From the NCBI RefSeq assembly GCF_029360805.1, contig NZ_JARKNC010000001.1:124001-188000 (forward strand): a stretch of DNA of 64,000 nt. The letters run 5' to 3'. Shown in pieces: positions 36,233 to 45,154 of this stretch. Source of the DNA: Daejeonella sp. JGW-45. Lineage in GTDB: Bacteria; Bacteroidota; Bacteroidia; Sphingobacteriales; Sphingobacteriaceae. A program made the position numbers and the translations under genes. Positions within the stretch are counted from its first letter, which is position 1. Each line of letters starts with the position of its first letter. The notes below the pieces were generated by a model. It had not been told where the DNA came from, ran no database searches, and saw nothing but the letters and a program-made list of their open reading frames with translations.

Positions 36233-37073
36233 ATCTCTTTTCAGCGAATTATATTACAAGGTATTCCAATCAGGAAACCCGCTCTTCCTGTTTATTGGGA
36301 TAAACGTAATCGTATTTGTAGCCATTAACCTTTTAGCTGCGGGTGAATTTCTGACAGGCGGCAGCGGTGCGGGCGCCGACTGGCTGACCTCCATGCTTTC
36401 TATGCCTGCCTATTATGAATTACTTCCATATAGGTTCTGGACTATCCTTTCTTACATGTTCACCCAGAGAGGCTTCTTCCATCTGCTGTTTAACATGCTG
36501 TGGCTTTATTGGCTGGGTTTAATTTTCCTTGACTTTCTAAACAAGCGTCAATTCATTTTCACCTACCTGGCCGGAGGAATTATGGGTGCAGTACTATATT
36601 TACTGGCATTCAATCTCCTCCCCGTATTTAGGGGAACCGTTGAAAACTCAATCCTGCTTGGCTCTTCTGCAAGTGTAATGGCCGTTGTCGTGGCTACCGC
36701 TACCCTTGTCCCGAATTTCACCATCCGCCTTCTGTTTCTTGGCAATGTAAAATTAAAATACCTGGCCTTAGCGTATTTCGTTCTTGATCTGATTGGTATC
36801 GGCTCCGAACCAGGGGGCAGTCTCACTCACATTGGTGGTGCCTTACTAGGTTTTATGTATATTCAGCTGTTAAACCGCGGAACTGATCTCAGTAATATGT
36901 TTAAACGAAAGAGCCGGCTCCAGGTGTTAAAGAATAAGAGATCTGGCCCGACCCAGTCAGCACTTCCTGACCAGGAGGTCATCGACAGGATACTCGATAA
37001 AATTTCACAATCAGGATACGACAGCCTGACAAAAGAAGAGAAGGAACAGCTATTTAAAGCCAGCAAAAAATAA
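36225..37073 (+). CDS. Second rhomboid family protein
   Basis: The 282-residue protein shares the rhomboid layout: RGFFHLLFNMLWLYWLG near residue 85, GSSASVMAVVVA near residue 145, and LTHIGGALLGFMYI near 200. The serine is kept, but the last glycine of the GxSG motif is replaced by alanine. A cytosolic C-terminal tail of about 75 charged residues follows. Whether it is an active protease or an inactive partner of the first rhomboid is undecided. It overlaps the EEP gene by one base (TAATG). Confidence 0.88.
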   Translation: MNKSLFSELYYKVFQSGNPLFLFIGINVIVFVAINLLAAGEFLTGGSGAGADWLTSMLSMPAYYELLPYRFWTILSYMFTQRGFFHLLFNMLWLYWLGLIFLDFLNKRQFIFTYLAGGIMGAVLYLLAFNLLPVFRGTVENSILLGSSASVMAVVVATATLVPNFTIRLLFLGNVKLKYLALAYFVLDLIGIGSEPGGSLTHIGGALLGFMYIQLLNRGTDLSNMFKRKSRLQVLKNKRSGPTQSALPDQEVIDRILDKISQSGYDSLTKEEKEQLFKASKK

Positions 37074-38197
37074 TGCGCAGAAAAAAAAAGAGAGCAGGTT
37101 TACATCTTTTCAACAAGCTCGTACTTGTTGCAAATGTGCTGGCTGTGATCTCCCTGCTCCTGGCGTATGCAGCATCGTACATCAACCCCAATACATTTTG
37201 GATCCCTGCCTTTTTCGGGCTGGCCTACCCGGCTATATTGTTGGTTAACGCACTTTTTATTGTTTACTGGCTGATAAGCTTCCCAAGGTATGCTCTTCTC
37301 TCCACAATAACTGTCCTCGCTGGCTGGAATGTTCTGACTGCCTATATCGGCTTCCGGGAAAGTTCGGGGATTATGGTCCCAAAATCTTCTGAAAGCTTTA
37401 TAAGAGTCCTCACCTATAATGTTCATAATTTCAAACAGTTTGGCGACAAAAACGACAAATTTACGAAAGACCAGATTCTTGACATCATCAGAAAGGAACA
37501 ACCCGATGTGCTGTGCTTTCAGGAGTTCTTTTCACGGCAGCGGGGAGAATATAACTTCCGTAAACTGGTACCGGAAATACTAAACAGCAATTATTATTAT
37601 TTTAAGCCTACAACGGACAACGGGTACGAAGCAACGGGTACGGCAATATTTTCTAAATATCCTATTATTAATACCGGCAAGGTTCTGTTTGCCAGGACGA
37701 TGAACTGGAATGAAGCGGTGTATGCCGATATCAAAATTCGGGGAAAAGTATTCCGGGTTTACAACGTGCATTTCCAATCAATCAGTTTTCAACCGGAAGA
37801 TTATCAGTACTTAAAGAAGGTCACGAAGGAAATTGATACAGATGTGGAATCATCACGCAAGATCGGCAGCCGGCTGAAGAAGGCATTTGAAAAGCGTGCC
37901 AATCAGGTAAACATACTACGCACACATGCTTTGGACAGTTGTAAAACACCATATCTTATAGCTGGCGATTTCAACGATACACCGGTGTCCTATACGGTAA
38001 AAACAATTTCGAAAGATCTTCAGAACAGCTTCAGTGAAAAAGGCAGTGGTTTTGGGATAACCTACAATGGAGAATTTCCCAATTTCCAGATTGATTATAT
38101 CCTTGCATCACCCGAATTTACTGTCAAAAACTATCTGATCGTGAAAAAGAAATTATCCGATCATTACCCTGTCAGGACTGATCTTGAATTAAAATAA
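37073..38197 (+). CDS. Endonuclease/exonuclease/phosphatase (EEP) family protein, membrane anchored
   Basis: The 374-residue protein has three hydrophobic segments in the first 100 residues, then an EEP domain: RVLTYNVHNFK, PDVLCFQEFF with the metal-binding glutamate, AGDFNDTPVSY, and LSDHYPVRTDL with the catalytic aspartate-histidine. The active site should face the periplasm if the segments insert in the usual way. It could cleave a phosphodiester of lipid or nucleic acid origin. Overlap with the upstream rhomboid indicates one operon from mutL or the first rhomboid to here. Confidence 0.9.
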   Translation: MRRKKKRAGLHLFNKLVLVANVLAVISLLLAYAASYINPNTFWIPAFFGLAYPAILLVNALFIVYWLISFPRYALLSTITVLAGWNVLTAYIGFRESSGIMVPKSSESFIRVLTYNVHNFKQFGDKNDKFTKDQILDIIRKEQPDVLCFQEFFSRQRGEYNFRKLVPEILNSNYYYFKPTTDNGYEATGTAIFSKYPIINTGKVLFARTMNWNEAVYADIKIRGKVFRVYNVHFQSISFQPEDYQYLKKVTKEIDTDVESSRKIGSRLKKAFEKRANQVNILRTHALDSCKTPYLIAGDFNDTPVSYTVKTISKDLQNSFSEKGSGFGITYNGEFPNFQIDYILASPEFTVKNYLIVKKKLSDHYPVRTDLELK

Positions 38198-38231
38198 GCG
38201 CCTGAAATCCTGAAAATCGATTTCCAATATT

Positions 38232-38240
38232 TATGTTTGC
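38232..38240 (+). promoter_or_regulatory. -7 box abutting cysS start (leaderless)
   Basis: TATGTTTGC is an exact -7 box and the cysS ATG begins four bases after the TTTG, leaving essentially no leader. A partial CCTG lies at the -33 position. Confidence 0.6.
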
Positions 38241-38243
38241 AGC

Positions 38244-39707
38244 ATGGATAGCAACCTGGTCATTTATAATACCCTTACAAGAACAAAGGAAAAGTTTGAA
38301 CCTGTTAATCCGCCCCTGGTCGGATTGTATGTGTGCGGCCCGACGGTATATAGCGATGTACATTTAGGTAATTGCCGGACTTTTGTTTCATTCGACCTGA
38401 TATACCGCTATCTGCTTCATTTGGGTTATAAAGTACGATATGTCCGCAACATTACCGATGCCGGCCACCTGGAGGGTGATATGGACGAGGGTGATGATAA
38501 ATTCGCAAAAAAAGCTAAGCTTGAGCAGCTTGAACCAATGGAAATAGTTCAGAAATATACCATTGGCTTCCATGACGTCATGCGGCTTTTCAATGCTCTT
38601 CCTCCCGGGATTGAGCCCACGGCCACCGGTCATATCATTGAACAGATAGAGATGATCAAACAGATCATTGCCAACGGATATGCTTACGAGGTTGAAGGAA
38701 CAGTTTATTTTGACGTGGAAAAATATTGCCGCGAATATAACTATACCATATTGACAAACAGGCAGCTCGACGACCTCCTGGAAAACACCAGGGAGCTTGG
38801 AGGCCAGAATGAAAAACGTGGCCGGCTTGATTTCGCGCTCTGGTTAAAAGCAAAGCCGGAACATATTATGAGATGGCCCTCTCCATGGGGCGTAGGCTTT
38901 CCTGGATGGCATATTGAGTGTTCTGCGATGAGCAGCAAATATCTCGGCGATAGTTTCGATATACATGGCGGGGGGATGGATCTCGCGGCAACGCACCATA
39001 CTAACGAGATAGCGCAGTCTCAGGCCTGCAACCAGGTTCAGCCAGCAAAATATTGGATGCACACTAACATGCTGACGGTAAACGGCGCCCGGATGTCCAA
39101 GTCGAAAGGAAACGGCTTTCTGCCTGGTGAGCTTTTCACCGGAAATCATGAATTGTTAAGCCGGGGCTTTTCTCCTATGTCTGTCCGGTTCTTTATGCTG
39201 CAGGCACATTACAGAAGCACGCTCGACTTTTCAAATGAAGCGCTCGAAGCATCCGACAAAGGATTCAAACGCCTGATGAACGCTTACGGCCTGCTTGAGA
39301 AATTAATAGCTTCCCCGGTTTCACAAATGAATATCGATGATCTTTCACGCCGCTGCTACGATGCAATGAACGATGATTTCAACAGCCCTGTTCTTATAGC
39401 CGAGCTTTTCGAGGCGGTACATCTGATTAACAGCATTTATGACGGTAAATTGTCGGCAACCCAGTCAGACATAGACAACCTGAAAAAACTTATGGACAGC
39501 TTCGTTCTGGATGTGCTGGGATTAAAAGAAGAAACCACGCAGACTGACGACCTGGCCAAGCTTATGGATTTCATTATTGGCCTGCGAAGTGAAGCAAAAT
39601 TCAATAAGGACTACGCGACCTCTGATAAAATCCGAATAGGACTCAACTCCTTAGGAATACAGTTGAAGGATAATAAAGAAAATGTAACAACCTGGAACCG
39701 GGTTTAA
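38244..39707 (+). CDS. cysS: Cysteinyl-tRNA synthetase
   Basis: CysS charges tRNA-Cys. The 487-residue class I synthetase starts LVIYNTLTRTKEKF and shows the zinc/HIGH region YVCGPTVYSDVHLGN, the FPGWHIECSAMS zinc-binding block, and the KMSKS-type loop ARMSKSKGN. Length is typical. The start codon is fixed by the normal family N-terminus; it lies four bases after a perfect -7 box, which predicts a leaderless transcript. Confidence 0.97.
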   Translation: MDSNLVIYNTLTRTKEKFEPVNPPLVGLYVCGPTVYSDVHLGNCRTFVSFDLIYRYLLHLGYKVRYVRNITDAGHLEGDMDEGDDKFAKKAKLEQLEPMEIVQKYTIGFHDVMRLFNALPPGIEPTATGHIIEQIEMIKQIIANGYAYEVEGTVYFDVEKYCREYNYTILTNRQLDDLLENTRELGGQNEKRGRLDFALWLKAKPEHIMRWPSPWGVGFPGWHIECSAMSSKYLGDSFDIHGGGMDLAATHHTNEIAQSQACNQVQPAKYWMHTNMLTVNGARMSKSKGNGFLPGELFTGNHELLSRGFSPMSVRFFMLQAHYRSTLDFSNEALEASDKGFKRLMNAYGLLEKLIASPVSQMNIDDLSRRCYDAMNDDFNSPVLIAELFEAVHLINSIYDGKLSATQSDIDNLKKLMDSFVLDVLGLKEETTQTDDLAKLMDFIIGLRSEAKFNKDYATSDKIRIGLNSLGIQLKDNKENVTTWNRV

Positions 39708-39717
39708 TTGAAAGATC

Positions 39718-39748
39718 AAAACTGATTCGGATGGTTTCAGTTTTCAGT
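39718..39748. repeat. TTTCAGT heptamer run and inverted partner (terminator-like)
   Basis: AAAACTGA (39718-39725) faces TCAGTTTT (39737-39744). The right side is part of two TTTCAGT heptamers (39735-39748). It fills the gap between convergent cysS and the secreted protein gene at 39751 and abuts the latter's TAA. Confidence 0.6.
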
Positions 39749-39750
39749 TT

Positions 39751-40422
39751 TTAAGATTTTATACTGTCATAATAAAGCATCAGTTTCGCAAGATCTGAGT
39801 CGTCCTTTAAATTGAGTTTATTATCCTGGATATATTTTTCAAGCTGAGCTGAGTTTCCTAATACTGAAAGAATAGCCTTTTTGTCTTTTTTGACCTTGAC
39901 TAACGCGCCGTTGACCTGCAAATAATAGACGGGGGTTTCGACAATAGATTTTACCACGGTAGACGAATTGTATGCACGATGCTCCACAATATTCTTTTTC
40001 GGATCCCTGAGAAGGATAGTACCGCCGTCATAAAGTACTTCGTAAAAAGACGTTTCGGAATTTGCCTCTCCCGTTTTGTAACCATTTCTGAAGAGACGGG
40101 GCGTCTTATTTTTATCAGCAAAACTGAACTCACTCACACGATCGGCAAAGCCCATAGTTTTACCATCCCTGCTCTTAAAGATAAGTTCTCCGCTAACCTG
40201 GTCAAATTTTAGCGACATGTCCTTGATCGTGGAGCCATTAGCCATTTTCACCACGCCGACAGCCCAGTCCTCATTTAAGAAAGGACTGCCTTTTATATCT
40301 ACATATTGCTTTTCCAGGACAGCTTTTGCCCTGAAATCTTCTGAATACTGTGCTTTTACAAGATGTATATTTGCAGCAAACAGGATAGAATAGATAATCA
40401 ATAAATACAGATATTTTTTCAT
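39751..40422 (-). CDS. Exported protein of unknown function
   Basis: A signal peptide (residues 1-24, ending VKAQ) precedes a 200-residue mature part. It has alternating beta-like segments, for example VDIKGSPFLNEDWAVG and GELIFKSRDGKTMGF, and ends in a charged, helical C-terminus. No known domain was recognised. Proteins with this start, length and VYYLQVNG-type segment are common in Sphingobacteriales genomes, but that is a recollection. It is transcribed alone. Confidence 0.72.
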   Translation of the reverse strand: MKKYLYLLIIYSILFAANIHLVKAQYSEDFRAKAVLEKQYVDIKGSPFLNEDWAVGVVKMANGSTIKDMSLKFDQVSGELIFKSRDGKTMGFADRVSEFSFADKNKTPRLFRNGYKTGEANSETSFYEVLYDGGTILLRDPKKNIVEHRAYNSSTVVKSIVETPVYYLQVNGALVKVKKDKKAILSVLGNSAQLEKYIQDNKLNLKDDSDLAKLMLYYDSIKS

Positions 40423-40542
40423 AGCAAACGGGCTTTTAGAGCAGGAAGACTTAAATATAACTCTCTCATAGCTCTAACACAAAAAACACCTGTAATATTA
40501 TGGCACTATTCATGTCGAACAAAATAAACCTTATATCTAAAA

Positions 40543-41412
40543 ATGAGATTGTTCATAATTCTAATCACTCTGATATCAACAGTAAACAAATTTAGTTTCT
40601 CTCAAACAAGTGACGGCAAGGTCAGTTCCCTGGTAGCCGCCGAGAACTATTTCGCTGCCACGGCTAAAGAAAACGGGCTTCGGGATGCTTTTCTCAGGGT
40701 ATCTGATGAGGAAACCCTTGTATTCAGGCCTAATGCAGTAAAAGCTCAGGAATTCTATGACAAGAAACAACTTGACCCCGGCGAATTGATTTGGGAACCA
40801 TCGTATGCCAGGATATCCCGGAGTGGCGACTGGGGCTTTACAACCGGACCCTACGTCTATATCCCCAGCGATGACACTGCGGCAAGATCGCACGGACAAT
40901 ACTTTTCGGTGTGGAAGGCAAATAAACGCGGTGTCTGGAAACTGGCGTTAGACATTGGTACTCCGCATCCTCAGCCCACTACTGAACCCAGCCTCAATTT
41001 TATCGATCCTAAAAACTCTAAGTTCTTCAGACAGATCTCTGCCACCCGCTTGAAGCAGCGGGAAGATATGATCCTTACCACCGACAAATTGTTCGCCAGT
41101 ACATTGACCAAAAGTACGGCAATCGGGTATGATACCTTTCTGGCTAACGATGCGCGACTTATATTCCCGGGTACAGAGCCTATTATAGGCAAAGAAAATA
41201 TACAAAGATTCATCAATCAGCAAGGTCTTAATATTTTCACTGAGGCGGTGCATGCTGATCGCTCGATTGGCAGCGATTTCGCGTATACGTATGGTACGGC
41301 CCAGATCACCCGGGATAATAAGATCACCAAATACAACTACGTAAGGTTGTGGGAATCCCAGGAAGGATTTAAATGGAATGTAGTTGTAGAACTATTCTCG
41401 CCGGCGGAATGA
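40543..41412 (+). CDS. Exported DUF4440/SnoaL-like protein
   Basis: A signal peptide of about 20 residues precedes two similar NTF2-like halves. The first has AAENYFAATAKENGLRDAFL and GDWGFTTGPYVY; the second has TTDKLFASTLTKSTAIGYDTFL, FPGTEPIIGKENIQ and SDFAYTYGTAQI. This double DUF4440 layout suggests a small-molecule-binding or unknown enzymatic role, without assigned substrate. Its stop codon is followed at once by a heptamer array. Confidence 0.8.
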   Translation: MRLFIILITLISTVNKFSFSQTSDGKVSSLVAAENYFAATAKENGLRDAFLRVSDEETLVFRPNAVKAQEFYDKKQLDPGELIWEPSYARISRSGDWGFTTGPYVYIPSDDTAARSHGQYFSVWKANKRGVWKLALDIGTPHPQPTTEPSLNFIDPKNSKFFRQISATRLKQREDMILTTDKLFASTLTKSTAIGYDTFLANDARLIFPGTEPIIGKENIQRFINQQGLNIFTEAVHADRSIGSDFAYTYGTAQITRDNKITKYNYVRLWESQEGFKWNVVVELFSPAE

Positions 41413-41416
41413 GATG

Positions 41417-41556
41417 TACGTGATACGTAATACGTGATACGTTTTACGTTGTAGGTTTCTTACGCAACGTCTAAAGAGTTTTTTGTAAATTAGAGCTAAT
41501 TAAATATTTTATCCGCATTGCACGTATAACGTACAACGTAAAACATAAAACATAAA
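41417..41556. repeat. Heptamer array pair, TACGTGA type
   Basis: Five units, TACGTGA, TACGTAA, TACGTGA, TACGTTT, TACGTTG (41417-41451), begin five bases after the stop of the DUF4440 gene. Five inverted units, ACGTATA, ACGTACA, ACGTAAA, ACATAAA, ACATAAA (41522-41556), end seven bases before the next ATG. Confidence 0.85.
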
Positions 41557-41562
41557 ACTCCT

Positions 41563-41874
41563 ATGAGTCCGGAAAACTATCGCAATCTCCTCGAAGCAGT
41601 AAATGGCTTAAAAAGCAGGGGTTATACCTACGATTTCAATTATGAAAATGCCTGCCTGTTTTGCGACAAAATAAGTGAGAAATATAGCGCAAGCGATCTG
41701 AAAATAACCGAATATTATCGCTTTGAGGGCATGAGTGACCCGGAAGATAATTCAGTGATCTATGCTATTGAAAGCAAAGATGGTCATAAGGGAATTTTGA
41801 TTGATGCCTACGGAGCTTACGCGGATGAACACAAAAATGCGTTTATCGCCGACATCGAAGTAGTAGAAAATTAA
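41563..41874 (+). CDS. Small conserved protein of unknown function, 103 residues
   Basis: The protein contains YRFEGMSDPEDNSVIYAIES followed by KGILIDAYGAYAD, a core recalled from short Bacteroidota proteins that databases sometimes label phosphoribosylpyrophosphate synthetase. At 103 residues, with no PRPP-binding motif, that label cannot be right. No signal or membrane segment is present. Its final codons overlap the stop of the convergent MoxR gene by four bases. The heptamer pair lies just before its start codon. Confidence 0.75.
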   Translation: MSPENYRNLLEAVNGLKSRGYTYDFNYENACLFCDKISEKYSASDLKITEYYRFEGMSDPEDNSVIYAIESKDGHKGILIDAYGAYADEHKNAFIADIEVVEN

Positions 41875-42836
41875 AGGAGGTTGCTAATAAGCTTTTCAGT
41901 GCTTAGTCCTTCAGCCTCAGCTTTATAGTTCCTTACTATCCTGTGCCTTAAAATGGATTCGGCGACCGCCTGAACATCCTCTATATCCGGAGAGTATTTA
42001 CCGGTAATTGCAGCATGACACTTGGCCCCCAATACGAGGAACTGTGATGCCCTGGGGCCAGCGCCCCAGCTTAAAAACTTATTTACTTCGTCAGTAGCAG
42101 TAGCTGTACCCGGCCGTGTTTTAGCTGCCAGCGATACTGCGTACTGCAGCACGTGATCGGTAATCGGAATATTTCTTATGAGCTGCTGAAAAGCACTGAT
42201 CTCCGAAGCGTTCAGTATTTTTTTAAGATCTAAGGTACGGTTAGCCGTGGTATTCTTAACCACCTGCAGCTCCTGCTCAAATGAAGGGTACGTTAATAAG
42301 ACATTAAACATAAACCGGTCAAGCTGCGCTTCGGGTAAAGGGTAGGTTCCCTCCTGTTCAATAGGGTTTTGCGTGGCCAGTACAAAGAAAGGCTGGGGCA
42401 GCTTATGAGTCTTTCCACCAACAGTAACAATTTTCTCCTGCATAGCCTCCAGTAATGCGGCCTGCGTTTTAGGCGGCGTACGATTGATCTCGTCGGCAAG
42501 AATAATATTCGAGAATACGGGGCCCTTAATAAATTTGAAGGTACGGTCCTCTCCAAGTATCTCCGACCCGATGATATCCGAGGGCATAAGATCAGGCGTG
42601 AACTGGATACGGTTATAGCTCAGGTCAAGTACAGCCGCTACGGTTTGAACCAGTAGCGTTTTGGCCAGGCCTGGCACACCCACCAGCAAACAATGACCAT
42701 TGCTGAATATCGAAATAAGGACAGACTTAACAACTTCGTCCTGGCCAACGATTACCTTGGCTATCTCTTCCCTTATTTGCTTATAGGAATCATTCAGGGC
42801 ATCTACGGCTTCTACATCAGTTGCGTAAGTCTTCAT
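41871..42836 (-). CDS. MoxR family AAA+ ATPase
   Basis: The 321-residue protein is a compact AAA+ ATPase of the MoxR type, which acts as a chaperone for maturation of partner proteins, often ones with von Willebrand factor A domains. Motifs are Walker A LLVGVPGLAKTLLVQ near residue 55, Walker B IILADEINRTPPKTQ, and a sensor segment ATQNPIEQEGTYPLPEAQLDRF. The usual partner genes (DUF58, BatA-type) are not adjacent within the window. It starts five bases after the stop of the SurA-like gene and is probably co-transcribed with it. Confidence 0.92.
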   Translation of the reverse strand: MKTYATDVEAVDALNDSYKQIREEIAKVIVGQDEVVKSVLISIFSNGHCLLVGVPGLAKTLLVQTVAAVLDLSYNRIQFTPDLMPSDIIGSEILGEDRTFKFIKGPVFSNIILADEINRTPPKTQAALLEAMQEKIVTVGGKTHKLPQPFFVLATQNPIEQEGTYPLPEAQLDRFMFNVLLTYPSFEQELQVVKNTTANRTLDLKKILNASEISAFQQLIRNIPITDHVLQYAVSLAAKTRPGTATATDEVNKFLSWGAGPRASQFLVLGAKCHAAITGKYSPDIEDVQAVAESILRHRIVRNYKAEAEGLSTEKLISNLL

Positions 42837-42840
42837 TCGG

Positions 42841-44232
42841 TCAGTTCTGAGCTGTTGTCCAGTTGGCTAAACCGGAGCAGGTTTGAAATTCTGAATCTAT
42901 CTTAATATACGTGATCTTTCTGCGTTTCTCAAACCACTCGCTTATTGTACGATTTGTTTTGTCTTCAAAAGCTACCTCTTTGATCTTAGGAAAATCCTGC
43001 TCAAGGCTAGCCTGATGAGGCCCTGTCTTGGACTTTAACAACAGAAAACGATAACCCTGCTTTCCATCTGCGCCGGTAAATAACGCAGGCTCTGAAATTG
43101 ATCCGGCCTTCATGGTATCGACCGTCAGGAAGATAGAAGGATCCAGTTTATCTGTTGGTATAAATGTTGTACGGCTCTGAACATTTTCAGCATTAAGCAT
43201 CATTCCGCCATTGTATTTCGTATCGTTATTGTCAGAATATAAAGACGCGGCAGTAGCGAAGTCAAGGGTTTTGTTAACTACTTTCTTATAAACACTGTCT
43301 ATATGTGCTTTTGCTCTTTCTAAGCTTGCAGGTACAGGCTCGGTCTTGATCAGGATGTGACGTACATTGACCTGCTCGCCGCGCCTTTCTACTAGCTGAA
43401 GAACATGGAAGCCGAATTCGGTTTCAATGACCTGGGAGAGCTCTCCGGGTTTAAGCTTGAAAGCTGTCGCTGCAAACTCCTTTACCAGGCTTCCTCTATC
43501 CATAAAACCGAGGTCGCCACCCTCGCGGGCAGATCCGGGATCCTGAGAGTAAAGACGTGCCAGTGTGGCAAAATCTTCACCGCCCTTCACCCTCAGTCGC
43601 AACGCTTCAGCTCTATCGCGAAACGGTTCTTTTTCCTGCTTATTCATTTTCGGATAAACAACCACTTCCCCTATTTCCACCTCAGTATTAAAAAAAGGAA
43701 GGCTATCCTTAGGTATGGCATCAAAATAACGCTTAACTTCCAGTGGCGTTACCGAAACATTTTCTGTGATTTTTGCCTGCATTTTATTTGCAATAAGCAT
43801 TTCCTTGATATCCGGCCGTATTTCATCCTTATATTGAATGAGGGACCGGTTTAGAAATTGCTCCAGACGTTCTTGTCCGCCTGCACGGGCAATACTACTG
43901 CGAAGACGACGGTCGATCTCATTATCAATATCATCTTCAGTAACAGCTATTGAGTCAATGATCGCCTGCTGTCCAAGAATCTTCTGTGATATCAGTCCCT
44001 GCAGGATCTGGCACTTAACATCTGGATTATCAGGGTTTCCCTGCGATAAATATTGAGCATACTGCATATCTATCTCAGATTGCAGGATAATAGAACTCCC
44101 GATAACCGCAACAACTTTATCGAGTGATTTGTTCTTGTTCTGCAAGCCTGGTTGCGCCATAACCTGCGCGAGGGTAATAAATAATAATCCAACTAATATC
44201 CCTGGGGTCTTTCTCATTTCTTGTATTCTCAT
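42841..44232 (-). CDS. SurA-like periplasmic chaperone / parvulin peptidyl-prolyl isomerase
   Basis: The 463-residue protein has a signal peptide (to MAQ, about residue 26), a SurA N-terminal helical region (LDKVVAVIGSSIILQSEIDM), and two parvulin-type domains around residues 180-280 and 285-390; the first includes the hallmark GGDLGFMDRGSLVKEF and FGFHVLQLVERRG. The second is less conserved. It should chaperone outer-membrane proteins. An alternative start at 44217 (MRKTPG) is five codons downstream and equally plausible. The MoxR gene follows at once. Confidence 0.9.
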   Translation of the reverse strand: MRIQEMRKTPGILVGLLFITLAQVMAQPGLQNKNKSLDKVVAVIGSSIILQSEIDMQYAQYLSQGNPDNPDVKCQILQGLISQKILGQQAIIDSIAVTEDDIDNEIDRRLRSSIARAGGQERLEQFLNRSLIQYKDEIRPDIKEMLIANKMQAKITENVSVTPLEVKRYFDAIPKDSLPFFNTEVEIGEVVVYPKMNKQEKEPFRDRAEALRLRVKGGEDFATLARLYSQDPGSAREGGDLGFMDRGSLVKEFAATAFKLKPGELSQVIETEFGFHVLQLVERRGEQVNVRHILIKTEPVPASLERAKAHIDSVYKKVVNKTLDFATAASLYSDNNDTKYNGGMMLNAENVQSRTTFIPTDKLDPSIFLTVDTMKAGSISEPALFTGADGKQGYRFLLLKSKTGPHQASLEQDFPKIKEVAFEDKTNRTISEWFEKRRKITYIKIDSEFQTCSGLANWTTAQN

Positions 44233-44617
44233 TCTCTTAAAGCAGACTTATCCTGCGTTTTATTACTATTAGATCCATGGAAAAATAATAGCCAGCCTAT
44301 AGGGCCGGCTCATGGATCAATCCTGCAAAATTATCAGATAATATTCATTAATCAATGATTTAAAAAAATAGGTTCTCTTTTCACTGATTTACCTCATAAT
44401 TAACGACTAAACCCGTTGAGCTGATATCTCACTGTAAATATCCTGCATCGCTGTTCAAATAGTGACTGGAATTGTTTACTATTTGAAAACAACCGAATAT
44501 TTAACAGCTTTTACTGAATTGCCCCTAAGGTAGTCTTTTCAAAAATAAGCGCTCTCCATTTAACTATTTTTAACAGATGCTTTCTTATGTTTGCATGGCC
44601 GCAAACCTATTTGAAAC
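44233..44617. other. Intergenic region, 385 bp
   Basis: No gene or RNA of known type is seen. It contains AT-rich spacer, a weak GCC/GGC hairpin near 44293-44311 and the -7 box of the next gene at 44586. Confidence 0.4.
44586..44594 (+). promoter_or_regulatory. -7 promoter box of the 44618 gene
   Basis: TATGTTTGC is an exact -7 box ending 23 bp before the ATG of the unknown gene upstream of rdgB. Confidence 0.55.
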
Positions 44618-45154
44618 ATGGAGAAACTGATCACTCATAATCGCAACGCCTTAAGGCTTCTGATGACTGAGGATCTCTATATTATTGATAAGGATGCCCC
44701 GCAATCTACCGTGCAGGCTACATCGGGACCAGAACAGATTCTCCCGGAAGTAAAAATGGAAGAATCGAAGCAAATAAGCTTCAGTTACCTGGGAGAGAAT
44801 AACCGGTATTTTCTGATACTTGTCGACGATGCATCCCACCCTGAACTTAATACTGCTCATAAAGAAATGTTAATGAAGATCATGGCAGCAAAGAAGCTTG
44901 AAATGAGGGATCTCGCTATTGTTAACCTGGCTAAATACCAGGGAGTGAGCTTCGACGAGTTGAAAGCCTTTTTTAGCTGCAACAGGCTGACCTTATTCGG
45001 AATTGCCCCACAAGTGATAGGGCTGCCGGCAATAGCTGCAAACGAAACGGTGAACCATCTTGGAACAAAGGTACTGGCAACGTTTAGCCTCGGCGAAATG
45101 AGCAGCAACACAGATAAGAAAAGGGAATTCTGGAATGTAATGAAAGAATTTTGA
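44618..45154 (+). CDS. Unknown conserved protein coupled to rdgB, 178 residues
   Basis: No family was recognised. The protein is soluble, with the segments NRYFLILVDDASHPELN, LAIVNLAKYQGVSFDELK and TLFGIAPQVIGLPAIA. Its alternating strands and helices suggest a small alpha/beta fold. The TGA stop shares one base with the rdgB ATG (TGATG), so the two proteins are made together. A perfect -7 box upstream makes it the first gene of the pair. Any link to nucleotide quality control or replication is inferred from context only. Confidence 0.72.
   Translation: MEKLITHNRNALRLLMTEDLYIIDKDAPQSTVQATSGPEQILPEVKMEESKQISFSYLGENNRYFLILVDDASHPELNTAHKEMLMKIMAAKKLEMRDLAIVNLAKYQGVSFDELKAFFSCNRLTLFGIAPQVIGLPAIAANETVNHLGTKVLATFSLGEMSSNTDKKREFWNVMKEF

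Noticed and set aside
41563-41874. Annotation as phosphoribosylpyrophosphate synthetase
   Set aside because: At 103 residues it lacks the PRPP-binding motif and the two-domain fold.
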